Of a stretch of DNA of 64,000 nucleotides, positions 57,373-64,000 are shown piece by piece (the stretch's first letter is position 1; each line of letters opens with the position of its first letter). The stretch lies in the NCBI RefSeq assembly GCF_028747785.1, contig NZ_CP118158.1, forward strand, positions 3,224,001 to 3,288,000, read 5' to 3'. The position numbers and the translations under genes were made by a program. The notes beneath the pieces were generated by a model, which had not been told where the DNA came from, made no database searches, and was given only the letters and a program-made list of their open reading frames with translations. Source of the stretch: Halosimplex aquaticum (GTDB lineage: Archaea > Halobacteriota > Halobacteria > Halobacteriales > Haloarculaceae).

Positions 57373-57786
57373 ATGGAGCTATCTGATGCGTCAGCGCTTC
57401 CCGCGCCGACGCGGTTCTCCATCGCCTGTGGGTTCGCGCTCGCTGTGGTGTTCGCCTCGCTCGCTCACCCGCCTGCGTTCGTCGACCAGACCGGCATGTT
57501 CGGAGACGTGGGAATCGACAAGTGGATCCACGCCGGGAGTTACGCGCTGGTCACGTTTCTCCTCGCCTACGCCGTTCTCGCCGAGAGCGTCCTGTCGCTC
57601 GTCGGAATTGCCGCCGTCGCCATCGCACTCGGCATCGGGGTCGAGTTCGTCCAGAGCACTATCGCCTGGCGGAGCAAGGAGGCCGCCGACGTGATCGCCA
57701 ACGTCACCGGAACCATCGTCGCCGTCGGCGCCTGGAAGCTAGTCCAGTGGTGGTTGCCGGCCGGTCCGAACCGCTCGGGAGACTGA
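57373..57786 (+). CDS. VanZ-like membrane protein
   Basis: The 137-residue protein has three or four helices. It shows the VanZ landmarks GIDKWIHAGSYALVTFLLAYA (D-K-x-x-H near residue 49) and GVEFVQSTIAWRSKEAADVIANVTGTIVA (E-x-x-Q...D-x-x-x-N), in which the polar residues align in the membrane. Family members are linked to antibiotic resistance or envelope homeostasis in bacteria; the archaeal role is unknown. The gene stands alone. Confidence 0.85.
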   Translation: MELSDASALPAPTRFSIACGFALAVVFASLAHPPAFVDQTGMFGDVGIDKWIHAGSYALVTFLLAYAVLAESVLSLVGIAAVAIALGIGVEFVQSTIAWRSKEAADVIANVTGTIVAVGAWKLVQWWLPAGPNRSGD

Positions 57787-58069
57787 CCGCCCGGAGCGGT
57801 CGGTCACCGAAGGTTCCGTCTGCGTGCACTGGAGTGACCGCCGAGCGGCGGGGCGGGGCGCGCCCCCGACCAGAAGCGGACGTTCCGCCTGTTCCGGCTG
57901 TTCGACGGTCTCCTGGGTGGGGTCGCCGCGCCCACCGGCGACTGCCCGATGCGATCCGAGTCGAATCCGCACCGTTCGGCCGTCGAACGGCCCGAAATCG
58001 GGACGCCTGCAGCTTCCGGGGAACGGCTTTGCGTGTCGAGGCCCACGGTGTATCCGGAGGATTCTCACA

Positions 58070-58804
58070 ATGGGTACCGCGACAGCGTCGACGGAGGCAG
58101 TCGACCGGATCATCGAGGACTGGCCGTCGAAGACGCCGGGCCAGCAGCAACATCCGAAGGAGACCGCCGAGAAGATGCGGGCGAAGTACGGCGAGCCCGA
58201 CGAGGCGACGGCGGAGCGACTCGTCTGGCACGACAACGGTCCGTGGAAACGCACCGAGGTATACCGCGAGGGGACGAAACACCGGTTCCCGATCCCCCAC
58301 ATCGACCACCTCTACCAGTACGTCGACTACCAGGTCCCGACGGAGAAGTACGACGACCTCGCCCGGTTCGACGGGAGCGTCCACGCCCACCGGACCGAGG
58401 GCGAACTGGTGGCGACCTGCCACAAAGAGGAGGCCAACGTCCTGGCGATAAACCTGGCCCACGACGTGATCACCGAGCGGAAGGCGGTCGAGGAGGCCCG
58501 CGAGGCGTACGCGACGATCAACGCGAAGCTGATGGCCGGCGGGTCGCCGCCGGCCACGCAAGGGTTCCTGTTCTCGCTCCCGGAGGGCGACCAGCGCGAC
58601 CCCGACGTGACCGTCGTCACCGACAGACTCGGGCGCAATCGCGGGAAACTCGCGCTCGTCGCCCTCGCTGCCATAGGCGTCCTCCTCGCGGCCGCGCGGC
58701 GACGGCGCCGAGGTGGCGACCGGTCGACGGGCGACCGCGCCGCTCGCCCGTCGCGGACGGGCAGTCGGTCAGGCGGGTCTGCTCGAACGCGGCCGAAGCG
58801 CTGA
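58070..58804 (+). CDS. Unknown protein with C-terminal membrane anchor
   Basis: The 244-residue product has a soluble part of about 185 residues rich in His, Tyr and Asp: EDWPSKTPGQQQHPKETAEKM, a WHDNGPWKRTEVYREGTKHRFPIPHIDHLYQYVDYQVP segment, and a helical CHKEEANVLAINLAHDVITERKAVEEAREAYATINAK. A hydrophobic helix LALVALAAIGVLLAAA (about 195-210) and an Arg-rich tail follow. It thus seems tail-anchored in the membrane with the bulk on one side. A GGAGG sequence lies 11-15 bases before the ATG. I cannot name the family; the clustered His residues could bind metal. Confidence 0.65.
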   Translation: MGTATASTEAVDRIIEDWPSKTPGQQQHPKETAEKMRAKYGEPDEATAERLVWHDNGPWKRTEVYREGTKHRFPIPHIDHLYQYVDYQVPTEKYDDLARFDGSVHAHRTEGELVATCHKEEANVLAINLAHDVITERKAVEEAREAYATINAKLMAGGSPPATQGFLFSLPEGDQRDPDVTVVTDRLGRNRGKLALVALAAIGVLLAAARRRRRGGDRSTGDRAARPSRTGSRSGGSARTRPKR

Positions 58805-58822
58805 CCGGCGTTCTCACCGCCG

Positions 58823-59476
58823 ATGTCGGTCACCGCAGTCGTCGACGACCGGGAGCCCGACGCGGTCGGGGCGGCGGTGCGCGCTCACCCAGACGTGACG
58901 GCGGTCGAGGTGCGCCGCCTCGACGCGGGCGACATCGTCATCGGGGAGGTCGGGTTCGAGCGCAAGACCGTCGGCGACTACCTCGGCTCGGCGCTGGGGC
59001 GGACCGGCACCGACCTCGAAGCGCAGGTCGCCGCCCTCGACGAGGCCTGCGAACACGCCTACGTGCTCGTCGAAGGGACGTGGGCCGATCTTGAAACCCA
59101 CTGGCCGGGCGTCGCCGCGGCGTCGATCCGGGGGTCGGCCGCCTCGATCACGGCGCGGTTCGGCGTCCCCGTCGTCCCCTGCGGCGACCTGGAGCGCCTC
59201 GTCGACGTGGCCGTCCGCCTCGCCCGCAAGCACGCCGAGGCGCCGTCGACGCGCCCGCTCCCGACCAGCGCCGTCCCCTCGCGGTCCGAGCCGGTCGCCA
59301 AGCGCATGTACGGCTGCATCGACGGCGTCGGGCCGACGACGGCCGCGGCACTCTACGAGGCGTTCCCGACCGTCGAGTCGCTCCTCGCGGCCGACGAGTC
59401 CGAGTTGCTCGCCGTCGAGGGCGTCGGCGCGACGCGGGCGGCGGCGATCCGCGCGGCGCTGTGCGGCCCCGAGTAA
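58823..59476 (+). CDS. XPF/ERCC4-type nuclease with HhH, no helicase
   Basis: The 217-residue protein has the ERCC4 nuclease signature: AVVDDREPDAV, GDIVIGEVGFERKTVGDYL (GDx8ERKx3D, Glu46-Arg47-Lys48), and a C-terminal double helix-hairpin-helix, IDGVGPTTAAALYEAFP and VEGVGATRAAAIRAAL. Unlike archaeal Hef it lacks the SF2 helicase, so it corresponds to the short XPF form, which cuts branched DNA, typically with PCNA. No clear PIP box is visible at the C-terminus. It lies 18 bp after the preceding gene. Confidence 0.9.
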   Translation: MSVTAVVDDREPDAVGAAVRAHPDVTAVEVRRLDAGDIVIGEVGFERKTVGDYLGSALGRTGTDLEAQVAALDEACEHAYVLVEGTWADLETHWPGVAAASIRGSAASITARFGVPVVPCGDLERLVDVAVRLARKHAEAPSTRPLPTSAVPSRSEPVAKRMYGCIDGVGPTTAAALYEAFPTVESLLAADESELLAVEGVGATRAAAIRAALCGPE

Positions 59477-59597
59477 CCCGTCTCGATCGGCGGGCCCGAT
59501 CCCTCGGCCTTTCACTTGCAGGCCCCGGCCCCTTTCCGGCACGGCCCGTACCCCGGATACCACCCGACGGCGGGGCCGGTCGGGACTTCTCTCACCG

Positions 59598-60740
59598 ATG
59601 ACGACAGCGTACGAACTCGCCGACCGAATCGAGGAACTGTCCGGGATCGACGCCGCCGGCGACCGCCTGCTGACGGTGGCCGTGCCGCCCGACGAACCGG
59701 TCGGCGCGGTGCTGGAACGCGTCGAGGAGGCCCACGCCGACGCCGAGTACATCCACTCCGAGGACGCCGACGACGCCGCCCGCTCGACGCTGGAGCAGGC
59801 CCGCCACCTCCTCCACCGCTACGAGGAGTCGGGCACGCCCGAGCACGGCCTCGTCCTCTACGTCGGGACGGTCGACGGCGAGACCCGGGAGTGGATCTTC
59901 GACGACCTCCCGACGCCGGTCGCCGAGTCCGTCTACCGGCTGGACCGCTCGTTCGACACCGCCCCGCTGGAGCGGACGACCGGCGACTCGCGGACCTACG
60001 GCCTGCTCGTCGTCGAGCGCGGCGGCGCCGTCCTCGGCCGACTCGACGGCGACGCGGTCGTGCCCGTCGAGTCCATCGAGAGCGCGGTGATGGGCAAGAC
60101 CCGCGCCGGCGGCCAGTCCGCCCAGCGGTTCGCCCGCGAGCGCGAGCGCCAGAAGGAGGAGTTCTTCGAGGAGGTCGCGGCAGAAGCCGAGCGGGCGTTC
60201 CTGGCCGGGCCGGAGGGGGCAACCGCCGCTGATGCGGCCGACGCCGCCAGCGACGACGAGGGGAACGGCCTCGCCGTCGACGGCCTGCTCGTGGGCGGGA
60301 CGACCGTCACCGTCGACGACTTCCTGGAGGGCGACCACCTCGACTACCGGCTCGACGAGGCCATCGTCGGCGGCCACTACGCCGTCGAGTACGCGGGCGA
60401 ACAGGGCCTCCACCAGCTGGTCGACCGCGCGAGCGACGACCTGGAGGCGGCCGCCGAACGACCGGCGCGCGACGCGCTCGACGACTTCTTCGACGCCCTC
60501 GGCGCGGACGAGCCGGTCGTCTACGGCCCAGAGGAGACCGAGGAAGCGCTCGACTACGGCGCCGTCGAGACGACGCTCTGCTCGGCGGCGCTCCCCGCGG
60601 AGGAGATCCGCGAGTGGGAAGCCCGGACGGACGAGGAAGGTGGCGAGACGGTGGTCGTCCCCGACGGGTTCGACCAGGGCGCCCGCTTCCGCGAGGCGTT
60701 CGGCGGCGTCGGCGCGCTCCTCCGGTTCCCCATCGAGTGA
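59598..60740 (+). CDS. Vms1/Ankzf1-type (VLRF1) peptidyl-tRNA hydrolase with GGQ motif
   Basis: The 380-residue protein has the release-factor-like fold of archaeal aRF1 relatives: an N-terminal domain with HGLVLYVGTVDGETREWIFDDLP, then YGLLVVERGGAVLGRLDGDAVVPVES and SAVMGKTRAGGQSAQRFARERERQ with the catalytic GGQ at 171-173. A C-terminal eL30-like part (VDGLLVGGTTVTVDDFLEGDHL...VDRASDDLEAA) follows. Homologues release nascent chains from stalled ribosomes. It is not aRF1: the stop-codon-reading NIKS motif is absent. The neighbouring nuclease gene may be coincidental. Its ATG at 59598 follows a 121-bp gap. Confidence 0.88.
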   Translation: MTTAYELADRIEELSGIDAAGDRLLTVAVPPDEPVGAVLERVEEAHADAEYIHSEDADDAARSTLEQARHLLHRYEESGTPEHGLVLYVGTVDGETREWIFDDLPTPVAESVYRLDRSFDTAPLERTTGDSRTYGLLVVERGGAVLGRLDGDAVVPVESIESAVMGKTRAGGQSAQRFARERERQKEEFFEEVAAEAERAFLAGPEGATAADAADAASDDEGNGLAVDGLLVGGTTVTVDDFLEGDHLDYRLDEAIVGGHYAVEYAGEQGLHQLVDRASDDLEAAAERPARDALDDFFDALGADEPVVYGPEETEEALDYGAVETTLCSAALPAEEIREWEARTDEEGGETVVVPDGFDQGARFREAFGGVGALLRFPIE

Positions 60741-60771
60741 TCGGCGGCAGGCGGGGGCGCGGACGGCGCCG

Positions 60772-61584
60772 TTACCACCCGAGTTTCGACCGGATGGCGT
60801 CCACCGCCCCGCCCTGCTCGGCCAGTTCCTCCATCTCGTCGTCGGTCAGTTCGAAGTCGAAGACGTCGAAGTTCGCGCGGATGTGCTCGGGCGAGGACGA
60901 CATCGGGATCGTCGAGACCATGGGCTGCTGGATCAGCCATCGGATGGCGACCTGGGCGGCCGACTTGCCGACGCGCTCGCCGATCTGTGCGAGCAGCGGG
61001 TCGTCGGCCAGGTCCCCCACGTCGAGCGGGCTGTAGGCGGTCAGCATCACGTCTTCCTCGATGCAGAGCGACAGCAACTCGTCGCGGCGCTCGCGGACGT
61101 GGTACTCGACCTGGTTCGTCAGGATCGGCGCGTCGGAGAGGTCCATGGCCTCGCGCAGCTGGTCGACCGAGAAGTTCGAGACGCCGAGGTGGCGGACGAA
61201 CCCGTCGTCGCGGAGCTCGTTCATCGCGTCCAGCGTCTCCTCGTGGGGAACGTCGTCGTTCGGCGAGTGGATGAGCAGCAGGTCGACGGCGTCGAGGCCG
61301 AGGCGCTGGAGGCTCTCGCCCGTGGACTCGATGACGTCGTCGTAGGCGCGGTTGTCACCGGAGAGCTTGGTCGTGACGAACACGTCCTCACGGTCGACGT
61401 CGGACGCGGCGAGCGCGTCGCCGACGGCGCCCTCGCTCCCGTAGCTCTGGGCGGTGTCGAGGTGTCGGTAACCCACGTCGAGCGCCGTCTCGACGGCCCG
61501 CCGGCGCTCCTCGTCGGTGTCCATCCGGGCGGTCCCGAATCCCAGTGCCGGCACGTCGACGCCGTTGACGGTGACGTACTCCAT
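60772..61584 (-). CDS. Aldo/keto reductase
   Basis: The 270-residue enzyme is a TIM-barrel AKR. The catalytic tetrad is visible: Asp43 in RHLDTAQSYG, Tyr48, Lys73 in VTTKLSG and His in LLLIHSPND. The NADPH-binding C-terminal IPMSSSPEHIRANFDVFDFELTDDEM is typical (I-P-K-S in most members; here MSSS). Length fits bacterial/archaeal prostaglandin-F-synthase or 2,5-diketogluconate reductase-like AKRs. The substrate is unknown. The ATG at 61584 (MEYVTVNG) is chosen; upstream codons are Arg-rich. It converges with the GGQ gene. Confidence 0.92.
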   Translation of the reverse strand: MEYVTVNGVDVPALGFGTARMDTDEERRRAVETALDVGYRHLDTAQSYGSEGAVGDALAASDVDREDVFVTTKLSGDNRAYDDVIESTGESLQRLGLDAVDLLLIHSPNDDVPHEETLDAMNELRDDGFVRHLGVSNFSVDQLREAMDLSDAPILTNQVEYHVRERRDELLSLCIEEDVMLTAYSPLDVGDLADDPLLAQIGERVGKSAAQVAIRWLIQQPMVSTIPMSSSPEHIRANFDVFDFELTDDEMEELAEQGGAVDAIRSKLGW

Positions 61585-61723
61585 GGGCCCGGTTCGGCGC
61601 CGGCGGCGAAAAGGGAACGGCAAGTGCTCGCAGGGCGGTCGAGAGTCCGTCTCGGCGGCGAAATACCCGCCGAGGACGGCCGACGAGTTCCGGCTCGATA
61701 GCGGTCGAGGCGGCCGGTCGCGC

Positions 61724-62053
61724 TCAGTCGCGGAGTTCCCAGTCGGGCGCGTCGGCCAGCCGGGCGCGGGCGGCGTCGATGGCGTCGGCGGCGGTCTCGT
61801 AGAACAGCTCGCGCCCGACGGGCGTCCGGACGCGGACGAGCGCGGTGTGGTCCGCGACGTCGAAGACGGCCAGTTCCCACGGCGCGGTCACGCACTCCCA
61901 CCGACCGGACAGCGCCGCGTCCGCGCCGCGCGTCAGGCGCTCGCCCAGTTCCCAACTGAGCCGCGTCGTTCGCTCGGGCGAGACGGGGACCGCGTCGGGA
62001 AGCCCGCCCTCCGCGCGCCCGGCCGCCCCGTCGACAGAGCGTCGTGTGGACAT
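61724..62053 (-). CDS. Small unknown protein, possibly haloarchaeal-specific
   Basis: The 109-residue protein has a low-complexity start (residues 1-25) then a compact alpha/beta part: RTTRLSWELGERLTRGADAALSGRWECVTAPWELAVFDVADHTALVRVRTPVGRELFYETAADAIDAARARL. Its strands VAPWELAVFDVADHTALVRV suggest a small beta-sheet domain with a C-terminal helix. There is no catalytic motif and no membrane segment. The chosen ATG at 62053 gives MSTRRSVDG. It lies between the aldo/keto reductase and the ABC permease genes, all on the minus strand with promoter-sized gaps. Confidence 0.55.
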   Translation of the reverse strand: MSTRRSVDGAAGRAEGGLPDAVPVSPERTTRLSWELGERLTRGADAALSGRWECVTAPWELAVFDVADHTALVRVRTPVGRELFYETAADAIDAARARLADAPDWELRD

Positions 62054-62168
62054 GTCACAGACCAGGCCCCTGGCCATGAAAAATCATCCGGTTCGGTGCG
62101 CCATCCCATCACGTGTTCGGGGCGCGGTCGGTCGGTGGGATTCGACGGTGGGGCCCGGCGCGGTCCAG

Positions 62169-63263
62169 TCACTCCTCGCCGGACTCGTAGTGGTCGCCCG
62201 CGGCCTCGGGGATGCGGGTGCGGCCGACGAGCGCGAGCACGACGATGACGGCGACGAAGGGGATGGTCTGGACGAGCGCGTCGGGGACGCCGAGGATCTG
62301 CTGGGTCTGCAGTCGGAGCTGGACGGCGTCGAGCCCGGCGAACAGCATCGTCGACCCCAGCGCGCCGACGGGGTTGTAGTTGCCGAAGAGGTACGCGACG
62401 ATGGCGATGAACCCCTTCCCGTTGACCATCGTCGGGCCGTTGCCGGTGAACTGGCCGATGTTGAACGCGAGCGCGGCGCCGCCGAACCCCGAGAGGACGC
62501 CCGAGAGCAGGACGGCGGCGTAGCGGACGCGCGAGACGTCGACGCCGGCGGTGTCGAGCGCCCGGGGGTTCTCGCCGGAGGCGCGCACCCACCGGCCGAA
62601 GGCGGTCCGGTTGAGGGTGTACCACGCGGCGGCGACGGCGACGAACATCAGGTACACCGGCGGCGCGGCGTCGAAGACGGCGCCCAGCAGCGGCACGTCC
62701 GCGAGGACCGGGACCGTCCACGTCCCGAGGGTGTCGACGCTGTCTGTGTTCGGGCCGCCGTAGACGACCTGCGAGAGGAACGGCGCCAGCCCGAGCGCGA
62801 TGAGCCAGATCGCCAGCCCGGCGATGATCTGGTCGGCGCGGAACTCGATGCAGACGACGGCGAACAGCCCGGCCAGCGCCGTCGACGCGAGCACGCCGAT
62901 CAGGAAGCCCGCCAGGAGCGAGCCCGTGACGTCCGTGCCGTAGATGGCGGCGAACGCGGAGATGATGAGCAGCCCTTCGAGGCCGATGTTGATGACGCCG
63001 GACTTCTCGGCGAAGATCCCCCCGAGCGCGGCGAAGACGATCGGGACCGATAGCCGGAGCGTCGCCGCCAGCGTCGAGGTCGAGACGATCACGCCGAACA
63101 GTCGCCCAACCGACGACTCGGGGGCCACCACCGCGGCGACGCCCAGCAACGCCAGCAGCGCCACCGCGGCGAGCGCGACCCACAGGCGTCCGGAGAGTCC
63201 GCTGGTCCCGGCCGTCGCGCCGCCCTCGTCGGACCGGGTCGACGCTTCAGTGCCGTCAGTCAT
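62169..63263 (-). CDS. ABC transporter permease, nucleoside/simple-sugar type (second permease)
   Basis: The 364-residue protein has about ten helices and the branched-chain/nucleoside-permease signature GGIFAEKSGVINIGLEGLLIISAFAA (about 85-110), then RAVGENP-like VRASGENPRALDTAGVDVSRVRYAAVLLSG and GKGFIAIVAYLFGNYNPVG. This is the YufQ/BmpA-associated family of importers. The ATG at 63263 has a GGAGGTG Shine-Dalgarno six bases upstream and overlaps the preceding gene's stop by eight bases. The acidic tail (RTRIPEAAGDHYESGEE) is cytoplasmic. Confidence 0.9.
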   Translation of the reverse strand: MTDGTEASTRSDEGGATAGTSGLSGRLWVALAAVALLALLGVAAVVAPESSVGRLFGVIVSTSTLAATLRLSVPIVFAALGGIFAEKSGVINIGLEGLLIISAFAAIYGTDVTGSLLAGFLIGVLASTALAGLFAVVCIEFRADQIIAGLAIWLIALGLAPFLSQVVYGGPNTDSVDTLGTWTVPVLADVPLLGAVFDAAPPVYLMFVAVAAAWYTLNRTAFGRWVRASGENPRALDTAGVDVSRVRYAAVLLSGVLSGFGGAALAFNIGQFTGNGPTMVNGKGFIAIVAYLFGNYNPVGALGSTMLFAGLDAVQLRLQTQQILGVPDALVQTIPFVAVIVVLALVGRTRIPEAAGDHYESGEE

Positions 63264-64000
63264 CGGCGGCACCTCCCGGCGAGGCGGCGACGCCCGGCTC
63301 CTCGGGTTCGATCCGGCGACCGATCAGCCGGAAGAACTCGGGCATCGCGACGAAGAGGATGATCAGCCCGCGGAGGACGCCGACGAGCTGCGGCGGCACG
63401 TCGGTGGCGAAGTCGACGACCGACGAGCCCGACTGGAGCACGCCGAACAGGAACGCGGCGAACACCGCGCCGACGGGGTGGTTCCCGGCGAGGATGGAGA
63501 CGGTGATGCCGTCGAACCCGTAGGAGGGGACGCCCGTCTGGAACCGGCCGAGGATCATCAGCACGTACACCGCGCCGCCGACGCCGCCGAGCGCGCCAGA
63601 CAGCGTCAGCGACGCGACGACCGTCCGGGCGGAGTCGACGCCGGCGTACTCCGCCGCTGCGGGCTGAAGCCCGGCCGTCCGCAGGTCGAAGCCGAACGAC
63701 GTGTGTTCGAGCAGGTAGTAGACGCCGCCGACGACCGCGAGTGCGACCGCGAGCGCGACCAGCGAGAAGTCCAGCCGCGGATCGAACAGTATCGAGGGGA
63801 ACCGCGCGAACTCCGGCACCGACGCCGTCTGGATGGCCTGGCTCGTCGGGTCCTGGAAGTGGTCGCTGACGAGGTAGCGGACCACGAGCACCGCGACGAA
63901 GTTCAGCATGATCGTCGTGATCACCTCGTTGGCGTCGGCGTAGGCCTTCAGCACGCCGGGGATCGCGCCGTAGAACCCGCCGCCGAGAGCGCCCGCGGCG
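63256..64000 (-). CDS. ABC transporter permease, nucleoside/simple-sugar type (first permease), N-terminus outside the window
   Basis: The open frame reaches base 64000 without a start, so the N-terminal part lies beyond the window. Visible sequence includes ALGGGFYGAIPGVLKAY, ANEVITTIMLNFVAVLVVRYLV, LEHTSFGFDLRTAGLQPAAAEYAGVDSART, and GFDGITVSILAGNHPVGAVFAAFLFG. These are the signature loops of YufP-type permeases that pair with the YufQ-type gene downstream. Substrate is likely nucleosides or a simple sugar. An ATPase and binding protein would be expected upstream, outside the window. Confidence 0.88.
   Translation of the reverse strand, partial: AAGALGGGFYGAIPGVLKAYADANEVITTIMLNFVAVLVVRYLVSDHFQDPTSQAIQTASVPEFARFPSILFDPRLDFSLVALAVALAVVGGVYYLLEHTSFGFDLRTAGLQPAAAEYAGVDSARTVVASLTLSGALGGVGGAVYVLMILGRFQTGVPSYGFDGITVSILAGNHPVGAVFAAFLFGVLQSGSSVVDFATDVPPQLVGVLRGLIILFVAMPEFFRLIGRRIEPEEPGVAASPGGAADD

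Noticed and set aside
1-64000. tRNA, rRNA, insertion sequences, prophage or integrase
   Set aside because: By eye I found no cloverleaf with a convincing GTTCRA T-arm, no transposase or integrase motif and no target-site duplications. A dedicated tRNA scan could still change this.

Overview
The window is about 64 kb of chromosome from a haloarchaeon (class Halobacteria). The evidence is the very high G+C content, strongly acidic proteins with codon usage favouring GAC, GAG and GTC, twin-arginine lipoproteins with Thr/Pro/Asp-rich linkers, TATA boxes about 25-30 bases upstream of start codons (leaderless mRNAs), HalOD1 domains, and haloarchaeal forms of IleRS, Orc1/Cdc6, presenilin-like protease and nitrate assimilation genes. 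I cannot assign genus or species. It reads as ordinary core chromosome: I see no transposase, integrase, CRISPR array, rRNA or convincing tRNA.

Layout. 1-1.7 kb: truncated zinc-ribbon gene, an alpha/beta hydrolase lacking its nucleophile serine, a small membrane protein. 1.7-8.4 kb: assimilatory nitrate cluster, all on the minus strand (nasA; narK-mobA; nirA), with candidate operators upstream of the units. 8.7-10 kb: ParA-like ATPase and HIT protein. 10.0-10.5 kb: non-coding array of GC-rich hairpins. 10.6-16.6 kb: cupin, NifU-type scaffold, presenilin-like protease, sulfatase-fold enzyme with a flippase-like membrane protein, SDR, small proteins. 16.6-20.2 kb: UvrD-type helicase, a HTH/membrane-protein pair, a C-tract-rich gap, a zinc-finger gene. 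20.3-30.1 kb: PQQ-repeat lipoprotein, CrcB pair, a gene group with two isoaspartyl methyltransferases, CPBP protease, aminopeptidase, FG-GAP-like lipoprotein, methylglyoxal synthase, HalOD1 protein. 30.4-35.9 kb: dUTPase, aconitase, RimI, FAD desaturase-like enzyme, small helical protein. 36.0-36.3 kb: an elaborately self-complementary non-coding element. 36.3-46.9 kb: MFS carrier, IleRS, GH29 fucosidase, NUDIX, Orc1/Cdc6, UspA, a zinc membrane protein, glycerophosphodiesterase. 47.1-52.1 kb: carbohydrate ABC import operon ending in a small membrane protein. 52.1-57.8 kb: small membrane proteins, rhomboid, DUF123, an 807-residue hybrid sensor kinase, HalOD1 gene plus a decayed HalOD1 relic, VanZ. 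58-62 kb: unknown tail-anchored protein, XPF-type nuclease, Vms1-like GGQ factor, aldo/keto reductase. 62.1-64 kb: two permeases of a nucleoside/sugar-type ABC importer, the second truncated by the window edge.

How genes work together. Nitrate enters through NarK, is reduced by NasA (Mo-bisMGD, 4Fe-4S) and then NirA (siroheme, 4Fe-4S) to ammonium; the MobA-like protein is presumably for cofactor maturation. The 47-52 kb operon is a complete lipoprotein/permease/permease/ATPase importer. The GH29 fucosidase lies about 4.4 kb away and a link to the importer is only a guess. The tandem Pcm genes, GGQ factor and proteases are protein quality-control functions.

Most interesting non-coding material: the 36.0-36.3 kb four-stem element whose two arms are inverted homologous copies with different but internally complementary stems, the related hairpin region at 10.0-10.5 kb, and the C-tract/hairpin gap at 19.5-19.8 kb. 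Several enzymes with missing catalytic residues (hydrolase, ParA-like, MobA-like) also deserve a second look.
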